This document shows positions 1 through 7,019 of a stretch of DNA of 64,000 bases, one piece after another. Under the pieces are notes generated by a model, which ran no database searches, had not been told where the DNA came from, and was given only the letters and a program-made list of their open reading frames with translations. The position numbers and the translations under genes are program-made. The first letter of the stretch is position 1. The number at the start of each line of letters is the position of its first letter. This stretch comes from Tautonia rosea (GTDB lineage Bacteria; Planctomycetota; Planctomycetia; Isosphaerales; Isosphaeraceae): NCBI RefSeq assembly GCF_012958305.1, contig NZ_JABBYO010000010.1:1-64000 (forward strand), in the 5' to 3' direction.

Positions 1-413
1 CCGGAAGGGAACGGGTTCTCCGTGGGGGATCACGGCGCCCGATTGATTCCCAAGCGCTTGAGGGATCGCGCCGCGAGCCGACTGGTCGATCGGCTGTCAG
101 ATCCGGCCGATCGGCGCGCGAACTCGGCGCGGTGCCAAGGCATCGCGCCGGAGCGTTCGCTTCGAATGGATCCAACACGCGATCACGAAATTCATCGGTC
201 GGGATCAATCGATCGGTCGGCCTGACCCGCCCGTTGAAGCGGTCGCCCTGCAGCGGCCAAGGGTGCATCGGGTTCCGTCTTCGTCTTCGGCCCGGTACAC
301 GAGTTCCGAAGCCGGAACCCGTGCCACCCGCTCACCTTTCGGAATGCCTGCATCGTCCTTCCGGGATGCATGCCGACACCTTCAACGGGCTCGTCGGCCT
401 GGCCTTGTCTGGC
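1..413. other. Intergenic region, no supported gene
   Basis: No open frame here looks like a recognisable protein. The first 30 bases (CCGGAAGGGAACGGG start) resemble the left flank of the palindromic repeat copy near 48470, so a truncated repeat copy may run off the window edge. A full copy occupies 255-393 (listed separately). Confidence 0.5.
255..393 (+). repeat. Dispersed palindromic intergenic repeat, copy A
   Basis: The core palindrome lies at 298-323 (CACGAGTTCCG, loop AAGC, CGGAACCCGTG; 11-bp stem with one mismatch). It is followed at about 359-393 by the conserved tail TTCCGGGATGCATGCCGAC ... CTTCAACGGGCT. The same core and tail recur near 44943, 47163 and 48461, with a degenerate copy near 38158. 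This copy lies 21 bp beyond the stop of the minus-strand CsbD-like gene. Confidence 0.75.
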
Positions 414-830
414 TCAGCGCTGACGGATCAGGAGGCCAAGGGTCACGCCGACGAGCACACCGATGCCGAAGGCGGTGCCGACGGACTGCATGGGGTTGCT
501 GCGGACGAGTTCCTCGGCTTCGCCGTACTGGTCGTAGAACGAGGCTCGGGCGTTTTCGTAGCCGCTGCGGAGCTGCTCGCCAGCGTAGTGGGAGGCGTGC
601 TGGAAGCGTTCGGCGGCGGCGGAGAGGCCGGCGGCACCCTGGTTGATCAGGTTGTCGAGGTGCCTCTCGATGGCCTCGCGCGACTCGCCGGTCTTGCGCT
701 GGATGTTGCCGATCAGTTGATCGACGTTCCCCTCGGCGAATTCGAGATCCTGGTCGCTGAGCTGACCCCACTTTGACTTAAGCTGTCCTTTGATCTCGTT
801 CCAGTGTCCCTGAAGCGTTTGAGCATTCAT
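414..830 (-). CDS. CsbD-like protein with C-terminal membrane anchor
   Basis: A 138-residue protein. Residues about 1-62 (MNAQTLQGHWNEIKGQ, then EGNVDQLIGNIQRKTG) match the CsbD-like stress-protein family. The C-terminal part carries a coiled region and a final hydrophobic segment ending LLIRQR, the layout of YqjD/ElaB/DUF883 ribosome- or membrane-associated proteins. The start at 830 is chosen because AAGGAGAC precedes it by 7 bases and because it begins exactly at the CsbD N-terminus. It is divergent from a set of similar small membrane proteins, which suggests a shared envelope-stress role. The role is inferred from family only; CsbD proteins have no proven biochemical function. Confidence 0.88.
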   Translation of the reverse strand: MNAQTLQGHWNEIKGQLKSKWGQLSDQDLEFAEGNVDQLIGNIQRKTGESREAIERHLDNLINQGAAGLSAAAERFQHASHYAGEQLRSGYENARASFYDQYGEAEELVRSNPMQSVGTAFGIGVLVGVTLGLLIRQR

Positions 831-1230
831 TGTCGTGTCTCCTTCACGTTCGCGGTGCGACGGGTTGGCAGGCTCGTGTTGAGAAACCCGATCGGATCGG
901 GGTCCGGGGCGATTTGTGTCGAGAACGGCCCGGGAGCACTCGGCCTCGGACCGGATCGAAACGTCCCGGCGGCAGACCCGATCGGTCATGGCCGCCGGGC
1001 TGACCGTGAGGATTTCGCTGCAACTGGAATGCCGAACCCGATCGCTGCGATGATTGCGGAGTCGGCATCTGACTTGCAAGATCAGTTCGTGTGTGTCGCT
1101 TCGACCAGGCGGTTCTGTCTGGCCGAGGGGTGTTCAGGTCTCGGCAACGACGGGACCTTCGCAACGAGCGTTGCGGAAAGACGAGACGACGCACTCGATC
1201 ACAAGGCATCTGGGAGAGAGGAAGACCATC
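831..1230. other. Intergenic region between divergent small membrane-protein genes
   Basis: This 400-bp stretch separates two outward-facing genes and should hold both promoters. I see no convincing -35/-10 pair and no conserved coding frame. A short stem CGCAAC/GTTGCG lies near 1160-1175. Confidence 0.4.
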
Positions 1231-1689
1231 ATGGCGACCCGCAAGAAAGGCTCGTCGACGAATGGACGCAATGTCCAGCAGCGAGCCCGAAACGAGCAGG
1301 AACAACTGGCCGAGCGGCTCTCGGAGCGGTCCGCCGAACTGGCCGAACAGGCCGAGTCGCTCGCCCAGCACGCACAGGAGATGGCCATGCACGCCGATCA
1401 ACGCTTCCGCCGTACGGTCGAACGCCGGCCGATGACCGCCGTTTGGACGAGCTTCGGCCTGGGCGTGGGGCTAGGCCTGGCACTGGTCGCGCTGGTGCCG
1501 GCGCGCTCTCGGCACGCAGGGGGCGGTGGCTGGTCGCTGAATGACCTGTCTGGTTCACTGGGAGACCTGGGCCGCCGCGCCGAGCAGATGGGCCGGTCGG
1601 CTGCGCATCAGGCGTCGGACTACGCCCACGACCTGGGTCACTCGGTCTCGCGCCGTGCTCGGGACGCGGCCGGTTCGCTGGGCTTCTAA
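1231..1689 (+). CDS. Small membrane-anchored coiled-coil protein (YqjD/DUF883-like)
   Basis: A 152-residue protein. An N-terminal basic stretch is followed by a long heptad-rich helix (about 18-65, rich in Glu/Gln/Ala), a single hydrophobic segment (about 73-92, GLGVGLGLALVALVP) and a second amphipathic helix rich in Ala, Ser and Arg. This is the architecture of YqjD/ElaB-type proteins, though sequence similarity to them is only general. The ATG at 1231 has GGGAGAGAGG 8-9 bases upstream. It is the first gene of a tight four-gene run up to 2890, which supports cotranscription. Precise function unknown. Confidence 0.8.
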   Translation: MATRKKGSSTNGRNVQQRARNEQEQLAERLSERSAELAEQAESLAQHAQEMAMHADQRFRRTVERRPMTAVWTSFGLGVGLGLALVALVPARSRHAGGGGWSLNDLSGSLGDLGRRAEQMGRSAAHQASDYAHDLGHSVSRRARDAAGSLGF

Positions 1690-1744
1690 TCGTCGGACCG
1701 ACCGACCGACCGAGACGAGACAGAGACAGAGAGGAAGGCCGACC

Positions 1745-2239
1745 GTGGCATCGCCCCAAACCACACGACCCGATCAGGCTGAGGTCGAGCAACTGCGTCG
1801 CGAGATGGCGCGGATTCGCCGAGAAATTCACGCCGACGTGAACGTCGCGGCCGAACATCTGGAAGCGACCCTAAACTGGCGAGGCTACGTGCGCAGCGCC
1901 CCCTGGCCGGCGGCCGGAGCGGCCTTTGGTGTCGGATTCCTTGCCGCCTGGTTGCTGGTCCCTCGCCGCCGGATTCGGGTCGTCGAGCGCGAACAAGCCG
2001 CCTCGTCAGGTCGATCCCCCCGCTTCGAGAAGCCCGAGACGGAGCAGGTTCCGAGCAAGGGGGTGATGTCGATGGCGCTGGGCTTCCTGGCTCCGATTGC
2101 CTTGCGGGCGGCTCAGAATTACGCGATCCAATTCGTCGAAGATCGGCTGCTGGCCCCGTCTGCTGGGATGGGTCCGACGCCGGAGGAGGAAGCACGCCGT
2201 GTTCAACCGGATCACCCAACACCTGGGCGTCCCTTCTGA
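1745..2239 (+). CDS. Small membrane protein, hypothetical
   Basis: A 164-residue protein with a GTG start preceded by AGAGGAAGG. It has an N-terminal coiled coil (QAEVEQLRREMARIRREI), then a hydrophobic segment (PAAGAAFGVGFLAAWLLVP, about 55-75), a charged linker and a second weakly hydrophobic helix (MALGFLAPIALRAAQ). It resembles DUF3618-type proteins that accompany phage-holin-like DUF1469 proteins in other bacteria, but I cannot assign a family firmly. Its 3' end overlaps the next gene by 41 bp, which indicates translational coupling within the 1231-2890 operon. Confidence 0.75.
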   Translation: MASPQTTRPDQAEVEQLRREMARIRREIHADVNVAAEHLEATLNWRGYVRSAPWPAAGAAFGVGFLAAWLLVPRRRIRVVEREQAASSGRSPRFEKPETEQVPSKGVMSMALGFLAPIALRAAQNYAIQFVEDRLLAPSAGMGPTPEEEARRVQPDHPTPGRPF

Positions 2240-2438
2240 CGCCCCCACCTCGGAACAGGCCCGAGAGGCCGCCGCGGAACTTTCGGCGAGGGCCCAGGAA
2301 GGGTACAGCCAGGCCCGCGAAGGGTTGGAATCGTTACTGGCCACGACCCGAGAACAGATCGTCCGCCACCCGGCGCGATCGCTGGCCGCGGCCATGGCCA
2401 TGGGAGTTTTGATCGGATGGTTCATCAAAAGACGTTGA
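2199..2438 (+). CDS. Small YqjD/DUF883-like tail-anchored protein
   Basis: A 79-residue protein starting at GTG 2199, directly after a strong GGAGGAGG ribosome site that lies inside the preceding gene. An amphipathic helix (SEQAREAAAELSARAQEGY) leads to TREQIVRHPARSLAAAMAMGVLIGWFIKRR at the end. The 'R.xPxxSLxxAxxxGxLxGxxxxRR' pattern is characteristic of the C-terminus of YqjD/ElaB family proteins. It overlaps both neighbours (41 bp and 22 bp). Likely tail-anchored in the cytoplasmic membrane; role in stress or stationary phase is inferred from the family. Confidence 0.8.
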   Translation: MFNRITQHLGVPSDAPTSEQAREAAAELSARAQEGYSQAREGLESLLATTREQIVRHPARSLAAAMAMGVLIGWFIKRR

Positions 2439-2890
2439 CCTTTTTTGGCGTTGAGGTGCCCGACAGCCTGCACGGCAGCCTTTCCGAGTTGGGCCACGAC
2501 ATGCTGACGCTGGCCGACCTTCAGGTTCGGCTGGCGAAGACCGACCTCTCCGAGACGGTTCGAGAGGCCTGGTGGCCCGCGATCGGCCTGATTGTCGGTC
2601 TGGTCGTGCTGGCCACCTCCGTGCCGATCGGTCTGGTCGGCTTGGCCGAGCTGATTGTCTGGGCCGAGTGGCTCCCCCGGTTCGGTGCGTATCTGGCCGT
2701 GGCCGGAGGGGCGGCCGTGCTTTCCGGGCTGCTCGCGTGGCTCTGCCTCCGATCCCTCTCCCGAAGCGGCCACGCCTTCGAGCGATCGCGGCAAGAACTG
2801 CGTCGCAACGCCAACTGGATTGCCAAGGTCATCAGCGAAGGCGGCAGCTTCCGCCTCCGCCAGCCGCAGTATTGGAGCCGGTTCCGCTGA
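2417..2890 (+). CDS. Phage-holin-like membrane protein (YqjE/DUF1469-like)
   Basis: A 157-residue protein. A short N-terminal region with an amphipathic helix (LSELGHDMLTLADLQVRLAKTDL) precedes two strong hydrophobic segments (about 51-75 and 85-110) and a basic C-terminal tail. The layout and the LADLQxxL motif fit the phage-holin family also called DUF1469/YqjE. These proteins are membrane components found beside YqjD-like genes, which matches this neighbourhood. The ATG at 2417 overlaps the previous gene by 22 bp; a GTG further in is possible. A GC-rich hairpin follows at once (2896-2921). Confidence 0.8.
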   Translation: MVHQKTLTFFGVEVPDSLHGSLSELGHDMLTLADLQVRLAKTDLSETVREAWWPAIGLIVGLVVLATSVPIGLVGLAELIVWAEWLPRFGAYLAVAGGAAVLSGLLAWLCLRSLSRSGHAFERSRQELRRNANWIAKVISEGGSFRLRQPQYWSRFR

Positions 2891-2895
2891 GAAGG

Positions 2896-2921
2896 GTGGG
2901 GGGCCGCTCGCGGACCCCCAC
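2896..2921 (+). terminator. Hairpin after the small membrane-protein operon
   Basis: GTGGGGG / CCCCCAC form a 7-bp stem enclosing an inner CCG/CGG pair and a CTCG loop, 5 bp past the stop at 2890. There is no U-tract, so it is a probable stem-only terminator. Confidence 0.55.
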
Positions 2922-2933
2922 GAGGCTCCAACG

Positions 2934-3293
2934 CTAAACAAATCCCTGGTCCTTGTAGCTCTCGAAGCCGCGCTTCGTCAGATCTGAAAGCTCCTGGAAC
3001 AGGGGAGGATCGACCGAAGCAAAATTGAAGCAGGACTTGCCCTGCATGCGAGCCTTGAGGCGAGGCGAGAGAGATTCGAGCAGGCTCGGCGTGAGGTAGA
3101 CGGGCATCAGGTAGAAGCCGACGTACGCCTTCTTGATCTGAACCGCGCCGAAGAAGAGCGGTTTCTTGCTTTATTGAAGATAATGGGTGCCGATGTATAG
3201 CTCCGTTTCGTTGTCTCGTTTCACATCGAGCGTCGCCGCGTAAGCTGCCAGGATCTTGCGAAGCTCGACGAAGACAGGATGAAGATCATTCAT
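2934..3293 (-). pseudogene. DUF1801/YdhG-like gene interrupted by an in-frame TAA
   Basis: The N-terminal frame from ATG 3293 reads MNDLHPVFVELRKILAAYA ... ELYIGTHYLQ and hits TAA at 3171-3173. In the same frame the reading continues without another stop to TAG at 2934: KKPLFFGAVQIKKAYVGFY, LMPVY, RMQGKSCFNF and FESYKDQGFV. The second half carries the hallmark FFGAV..KKAYVGFYLMPVY and GKSCFNF segments of a DUF1801-like family whose members are intact at about this total length (119 codons). A single substitution (for example TCA to TAA) explains the break. Readthrough is possible but unsupported. Either half alone would be unlikely to fold. Confidence 0.8.
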
Positions 3294-3633
3294 CGGATCA
3301 TCCGGGTGAGTGGTGGTGGTTGCAGGGCTTGAGCTTCCCCGAGCGGCGGTCGCGACGCGCCCTGACCCGCAAGGTCGGCAGGATTGTGGCGACGATCGGA
3401 TCACGGCGAACAGCAGTTTGGGGCGGTGGTGCGCGACCGCGAATTCACCCTCGGAACCCGCCGAACGCGCGAATCCTGGGCAGAGCCGAACGCGCAAATC
3501 AGAAAATTATTTGCGAAATTCATTCATTTCTTCCTGGAGATCGGTCCTCATGGGTGCTAGGGTCCCACAGATGACCGGATGCATTCAAGCGACAGGCAGG
3601 ACGCCTCGTGAGATCCCATTTTCAGGAGTGATG
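3294..3633. other. Intergenic region with a 16-bp direct repeat
   Basis: It separates the broken DUF1801-like gene (minus) from the secreted protein gene (plus). GCCGAACGCGCGAATC at 3460-3475 recurs at 3485-3500 with one mismatch, 25 bp apart. An A/T-rich stretch (AAATTATTTGCGAAATTCATTCATTTC) follows at 3504-3530, the kind of composition expected of a promoter in this G+C-rich background. Confidence 0.45.
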
Positions 3634-4884
3634 ATGATTGGAAACGGAAAGACCATCGTCTCGGCCTTGGTCTGGCTGGTGCTGGCCTCGGGCAATGCGT
3701 CGGCCCAGGAGGCGAAGGCCCTGAGCGAGTCTGAGTTTCAGGCGAACCAGGCCAATGGCGTGTATTCCTTTCAGATCCGAGTGTTCACGGCCAACGACGA
3801 GCGGGTCAGCGTTGGACCGAACAAAAATGAGATCCTGCGCTGGGGGAGAGACAATGCCTATCAGGAGCAGGAATGGATCTTCATCCCTGATGGGGATCGG
3901 TTCCAGATTCTCTCGAACAAGAGGGATCTGGAGGATCACTACATTGGCCTGAGCGGCCCGATGATCTCGCTCGACGGCAACGCCGGGGTCTGGTTCTTCT
4001 ACATGCTGCCCAAGCAGGGGAGCCGGTTCAAGCTGGAGTGGCTCGGTTCGGATCGCACGCATTTGCGGCTCATCGAAGACTCAAAAAACGAGTATTTCAC
4101 GGGTCATAATTTCGGGTTCAACAAGTGGTTGTTCTCTCGTTGGGGAAACATGCCCGGCCGGGACGTCGCGGGCGGAGCGAAGGCCCAGGTGTACCAGCTT
4201 GTGAGTCCTCGCAGGTTGCAGGTCAGCACCATCGCCCTGAATCCCCTGGATGTGATCCACAAGCCGGGAGAGATTGGCCCTCCCCCCGCGCTGGCCCAGC
4301 AATACCTGGACAACCAGCAGTCGTATCCGAAGAAGACCGATCCGATCGCGGTCGGGCAGAAAGTCGTGTCGGCCTTGCCGATGGGGCTGCTCGGCTACTC
4401 GACCAAGCACGCGCAGATTGAGGGAAGCCCGTACTACAAGATCACCCACTTCCAGTACTGGGACCGGACCGAGGCGACCTCGAAGGATCAAGCGTCTCGG
4501 GGTGGCCTGCATCGCCACTTCAAGGGGAAGTCCTCGACGAAGTTGATCCGGACGGCGATCGGCATCTCGAAGACGGACTACACGACGTTTACCGAGTCGT
4601 TCGAGATTGGCGCGGATCTTGGCGCCGAGTTCCTGTCCTCGACCCTGGGGCTGAGCGCGAAGGCCTCATGGGCCAGGGAGACCGGCACGTCCGAGACGAA
4701 CTCGAGGGAGCGGGAAGTGGTCGACATGCAGGAGATTCCGGCCGAGACGCCCGACACCCTTTACGCCGACTGGAGCCTGGTCGATCGCTGGGAGATTGTC
4801 GACAGCTTCGGTGTCCAACAGGCGAGCTTCGAGGCCGTCAGTGAGGTCGTCCCGCTGCGGTATCCCGCGCTCGAGAAACGGTAA
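3634..4884 (+). CDS. Secreted two-part protein, beta-trefoil-like plus possible pore-forming-like module
   Basis: A 416-residue protein with a clear signal peptide (TIVSALVWLVLASGNASAQ). The start at ATG 3634 gives best spacing from AGGAG; the ATG at 3631 is an alternative. Residues about 35-180 look like a beta-rich lectin fold with W/Y-rich strands (YSFQIRVFTANDERVSVG, QEWIFIPDGDRFQILSN), reminiscent of ricin-type trefoils. The C-terminal part has Ser/Thr-rich alternating strands (STKLIRTAIGISKTDYTTFTESFEIGADL, then ETGTSETNSRERE) like the transmembrane hairpin and flanks of aerolysin-type proteins. Both assignments are by eye and tentative; I recognise no named family with confidence. A bidirectional hairpin follows. 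Confidence 0.75.
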   Translation: MIGNGKTIVSALVWLVLASGNASAQEAKALSESEFQANQANGVYSFQIRVFTANDERVSVGPNKNEILRWGRDNAYQEQEWIFIPDGDRFQILSNKRDLEDHYIGLSGPMISLDGNAGVWFFYMLPKQGSRFKLEWLGSDRTHLRLIEDSKNEYFTGHNFGFNKWLFSRWGNMPGRDVAGGAKAQVYQLVSPRRLQVSTIALNPLDVIHKPGEIGPPPALAQQYLDNQQSYPKKTDPIAVGQKVVSALPMGLLGYSTKHAQIEGSPYYKITHFQYWDRTEATSKDQASRGGLHRHFKGKSSTKLIRTAIGISKTDYTTFTESFEIGADLGAEFLSSTLGLSAKASWARETGTSETNSREREVVDMQEIPAETPDTLYADWSLVDRWEIVDSFGVQQASFEAVSEVVPLRYPALEKR

Positions 4885-4931
4885 ACCCGACGAGCCATCA
4901 GACGCATTTTTGTTTCTTGGTGAAGAATCCG

Positions 4932-4960
4932 GACCGTGAGCCGCCTCTGGGCTCACGGTC
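4932..4960. terminator. Bidirectional terminator hairpin
   Basis: GACCGTGAGCC and GGCTCACGGTC form a perfect 11-bp stem with a 7-base loop. It sits between two convergent genes (stops at 4884 and 4969), where one hairpin can end both transcripts. Confidence 0.75.
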
Positions 4961-4968
4961 GATTTGCC

Positions 4969-6834
4969 TCACATCCCCTCGTCGAGACGGGGGGAGGAGG
5001 CTGAAGGATCAAGGTGGACGTGGGTCGCGCCGTTGCCACCGAGGGGGGAGCGAAGCTCGATGACACGATCGGCGCGGCTCTGGGTGAGGAAGGCGGTGAG
5101 ATCGACGCCGAGGTCTCGGAGCGAGGCGAGGTGGTCGCGGCGGTGGGCGTCGTCGAGGGCGAGGGCGGCGCGGCTCTGGTCGGCGTCGAGGCGGGCGGCC
5201 TCGCGGAGCGCGGCGCGGCGGGCGTCTTCGGCCTTCAGCGCAGAGTCGAGGCGCTGGGCGTCGAGTTCGAGTTCGTGGGAGACCTCGGCGGCCTGCTCGA
5301 CGCGGCGCTTGCCAGCGCGGGCGAGCTGGCTGTCGAGCTTGAAGTTTTCCAGGTCCTGGGCCTGTTGCTCGGTGGCGCGGTCGAGTTGCAATCGGGTGCG
5401 GGCCTCGATGGCCTGGTCGTGCATTTGCTGGAGGCGTTCGGCGGCGCCGTAGCCTCGGTAAACAACCTTGTTGATCCGATAGCCGCACTGAGCGGCCCGG
5501 CCGGTGAGCTGGCGGTAGGTGTCCAGTTCGTTGAGGCGCTCGGTGTTGCGCTTGAACGACTCGAAGTCGTGGCGGCCGGTGAAGTCGACGACGTCGCTGG
5601 AGGCGGCGTTGACGAAGTCGCCGATCGGGTCGTGGGTGGCGTCGAGCATCCGGTCGATGTCGATCAATTCGAAGAAGATCATCAAGCGAATGCGCAAGAC
5701 GGCGTCGTCGGACGTGCGGACGTCGGAGACGTCGTGGTACATCTGGTCGGGCATCAACCAGAGCTTCTGGAAGATAAGGCCGTTGGGGATCTTGACGACC
5801 CCCTCGGAGCCGCCTTTCGAGGCGTGCCAGGAGAAGGTGTGCAGCCATTCGCCGGGCCGGGGCATGAACAGGGCCGGGCCGTACTCGATCCGGCGCTGGA
5901 CGTTGGCGGTCCCTTCCTTCTGGCTGTAGACGACGACGGCCTCCTTGGCGGCGATCTGGAGGGCCTCGCGGACCTCGACCGACTCGTGCGATCGGGGGTC
6001 GAACCAGACCTCGGCGGGGCCGGGCAGGTGTTCCTGGCGGCCGTCTCGGAAGCGCACGATCAGGTAGTCGCCGGGGTGGGCGACGTGGTGGTGCATGGCC
6101 CGGAACTGATTCCGCCCCCGCCAGACCCGCTTCGGGCCGACGACGACGTCCATCGTGCCGTTCGACCGTCGCATCAAGACGCGCTGGCCTTCTTCAACCA
6201 CGAAGGTGAACATGCCGGTCGAGCCTCCCGAATTGCCACTTGTATCCACCGTGTCGGAGTCGGAACGCGCGTTGAAGAAGGAGCCCTGGGCGGGGCCAGC
6301 CATCATCAACCGTAACGAGGGGCGATCTTGCGCCAATTCCCAGCGAGGAGGAGAGTCGCTCGGGAACTCTTGCAGCATGGAATCAACGAAGTCTTCGTCG
6401 TCGCTCGCGGCGACCGGGTGGGCAGCGGCGAGGGCGAAGGATTTCCGAGCCCTGGCGCGTTCCGGTTGATAAAGACGTGCCTGGTGTCGGGAGAGCGATT
6501 GTCGGTCGATTTGCTGGAGCCGGACCGGTCGGGCGAGGATGGATGTGAGCCGGTCGGCCTTGGCGATGTTCTCCGGGTCGAGGGCGCCGAGAAGGATGGT
6601 TTCTCCGTTCAGAGAAAGCGGGACGACCTCGTGTCGGAGGGCGACCTCCGAGGGAACGAGCATGGCCAGGATTTTGGGGTCGTGCTGGACGGCGGAGGCG
6701 ATGGTGTGCACCGTCGCGGGGTCACGCTTCCGGGCGGACGTGGCCCCCCTGGATGGCGCCGGGGGGGCCGGCCCCTGCCCTCGGGTGGGCGATTCGTTGA
6801 GGGAGCCTCGGGTGGCGAGGTACTCATAGTGCAT
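4969..6834 (-). CDS. MshEN domain fused to a major-vault-protein/SPFH-like body
   Basis: A 621-residue protein. Residues about 48-125 match the MshEN / type II secretion ATPase N-terminal fold (DPKILAMLVPSEVALRH, VVPLSLNGETILLGALDPEN, then LARPVRLQQID and RLY). A Ser/Gly-rich linker follows (to about 205). Beta-rich repeats (207-345; GDYLIVRFRDGRQEHLPGPAEVW, IEYGPALFMPRPGEW) lead into a shoulder-like segment (about 345-465; DVSDVRTSDDAVLRIRL, GDFVNAAS, DFESFKRNTERL, GYRINKVVYRG). A long charged helix runs from 463 to about 570, and the tail reads LRDLGVDLTAFL. Order and motifs parallel the eukaryotic major vault protein repeats, shoulder and cap helix. Vault-like or SPFH-ring assembly is inferred; the MshEN addition suggests c-di-GMP or partner binding. 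A DUF4058 gene lies 185 bp upstream on the same strand. Confidence 0.8.
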   Translation of the reverse strand: MHYEYLATRGSLNESPTRGQGPAPPAPSRGATSARKRDPATVHTIASAVQHDPKILAMLVPSEVALRHEVVPLSLNGETILLGALDPENIAKADRLTSILARPVRLQQIDRQSLSRHQARLYQPERARARKSFALAAAHPVAASDDEDFVDSMLQEFPSDSPPRWELAQDRPSLRLMMAGPAQGSFFNARSDSDTVDTSGNSGGSTGMFTFVVEEGQRVLMRRSNGTMDVVVGPKRVWRGRNQFRAMHHHVAHPGDYLIVRFRDGRQEHLPGPAEVWFDPRSHESVEVREALQIAAKEAVVVYSQKEGTANVQRRIEYGPALFMPRPGEWLHTFSWHASKGGSEGVVKIPNGLIFQKLWLMPDQMYHDVSDVRTSDDAVLRIRLMIFFELIDIDRMLDATHDPIGDFVNAASSDVVDFTGRHDFESFKRNTERLNELDTYRQLTGRAAQCGYRINKVVYRGYGAAERLQQMHDQAIEARTRLQLDRATEQQAQDLENFKLDSQLARAGKRRVEQAAEVSHELELDAQRLDSALKAEDARRAALREAARLDADQSRAALALDDAHRRDHLASLRDLGVDLTAFLTQSRADRVIELRSPLGGNGATHVHLDPSASSPRLDEGM

Positions 6835-7019
6835 GAGGCGGTTCCCCCGTCTTGCCGACCGATCGTGGACCAGGCAAGGAGGCGTCTACGTCGTAATTTC
6901 CGACGGTTGTCTTTGACTTCAAACGATCCTATGTCAAAACGCAGCGCATGCGATGCTCAAAAGGACCAGCGAGTGTTGCACCACACTTGACCCATCATTC
7001 GCATTCAAGGTTCGGGGGG

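Noticed and set aside
3171-3173. Stop codon recoding or selenocysteine-type readthrough
   Set aside because: The codon is TAA, which is not used for Sec or Pyl; no conserved stem follows. A plain nonsense change is simpler.
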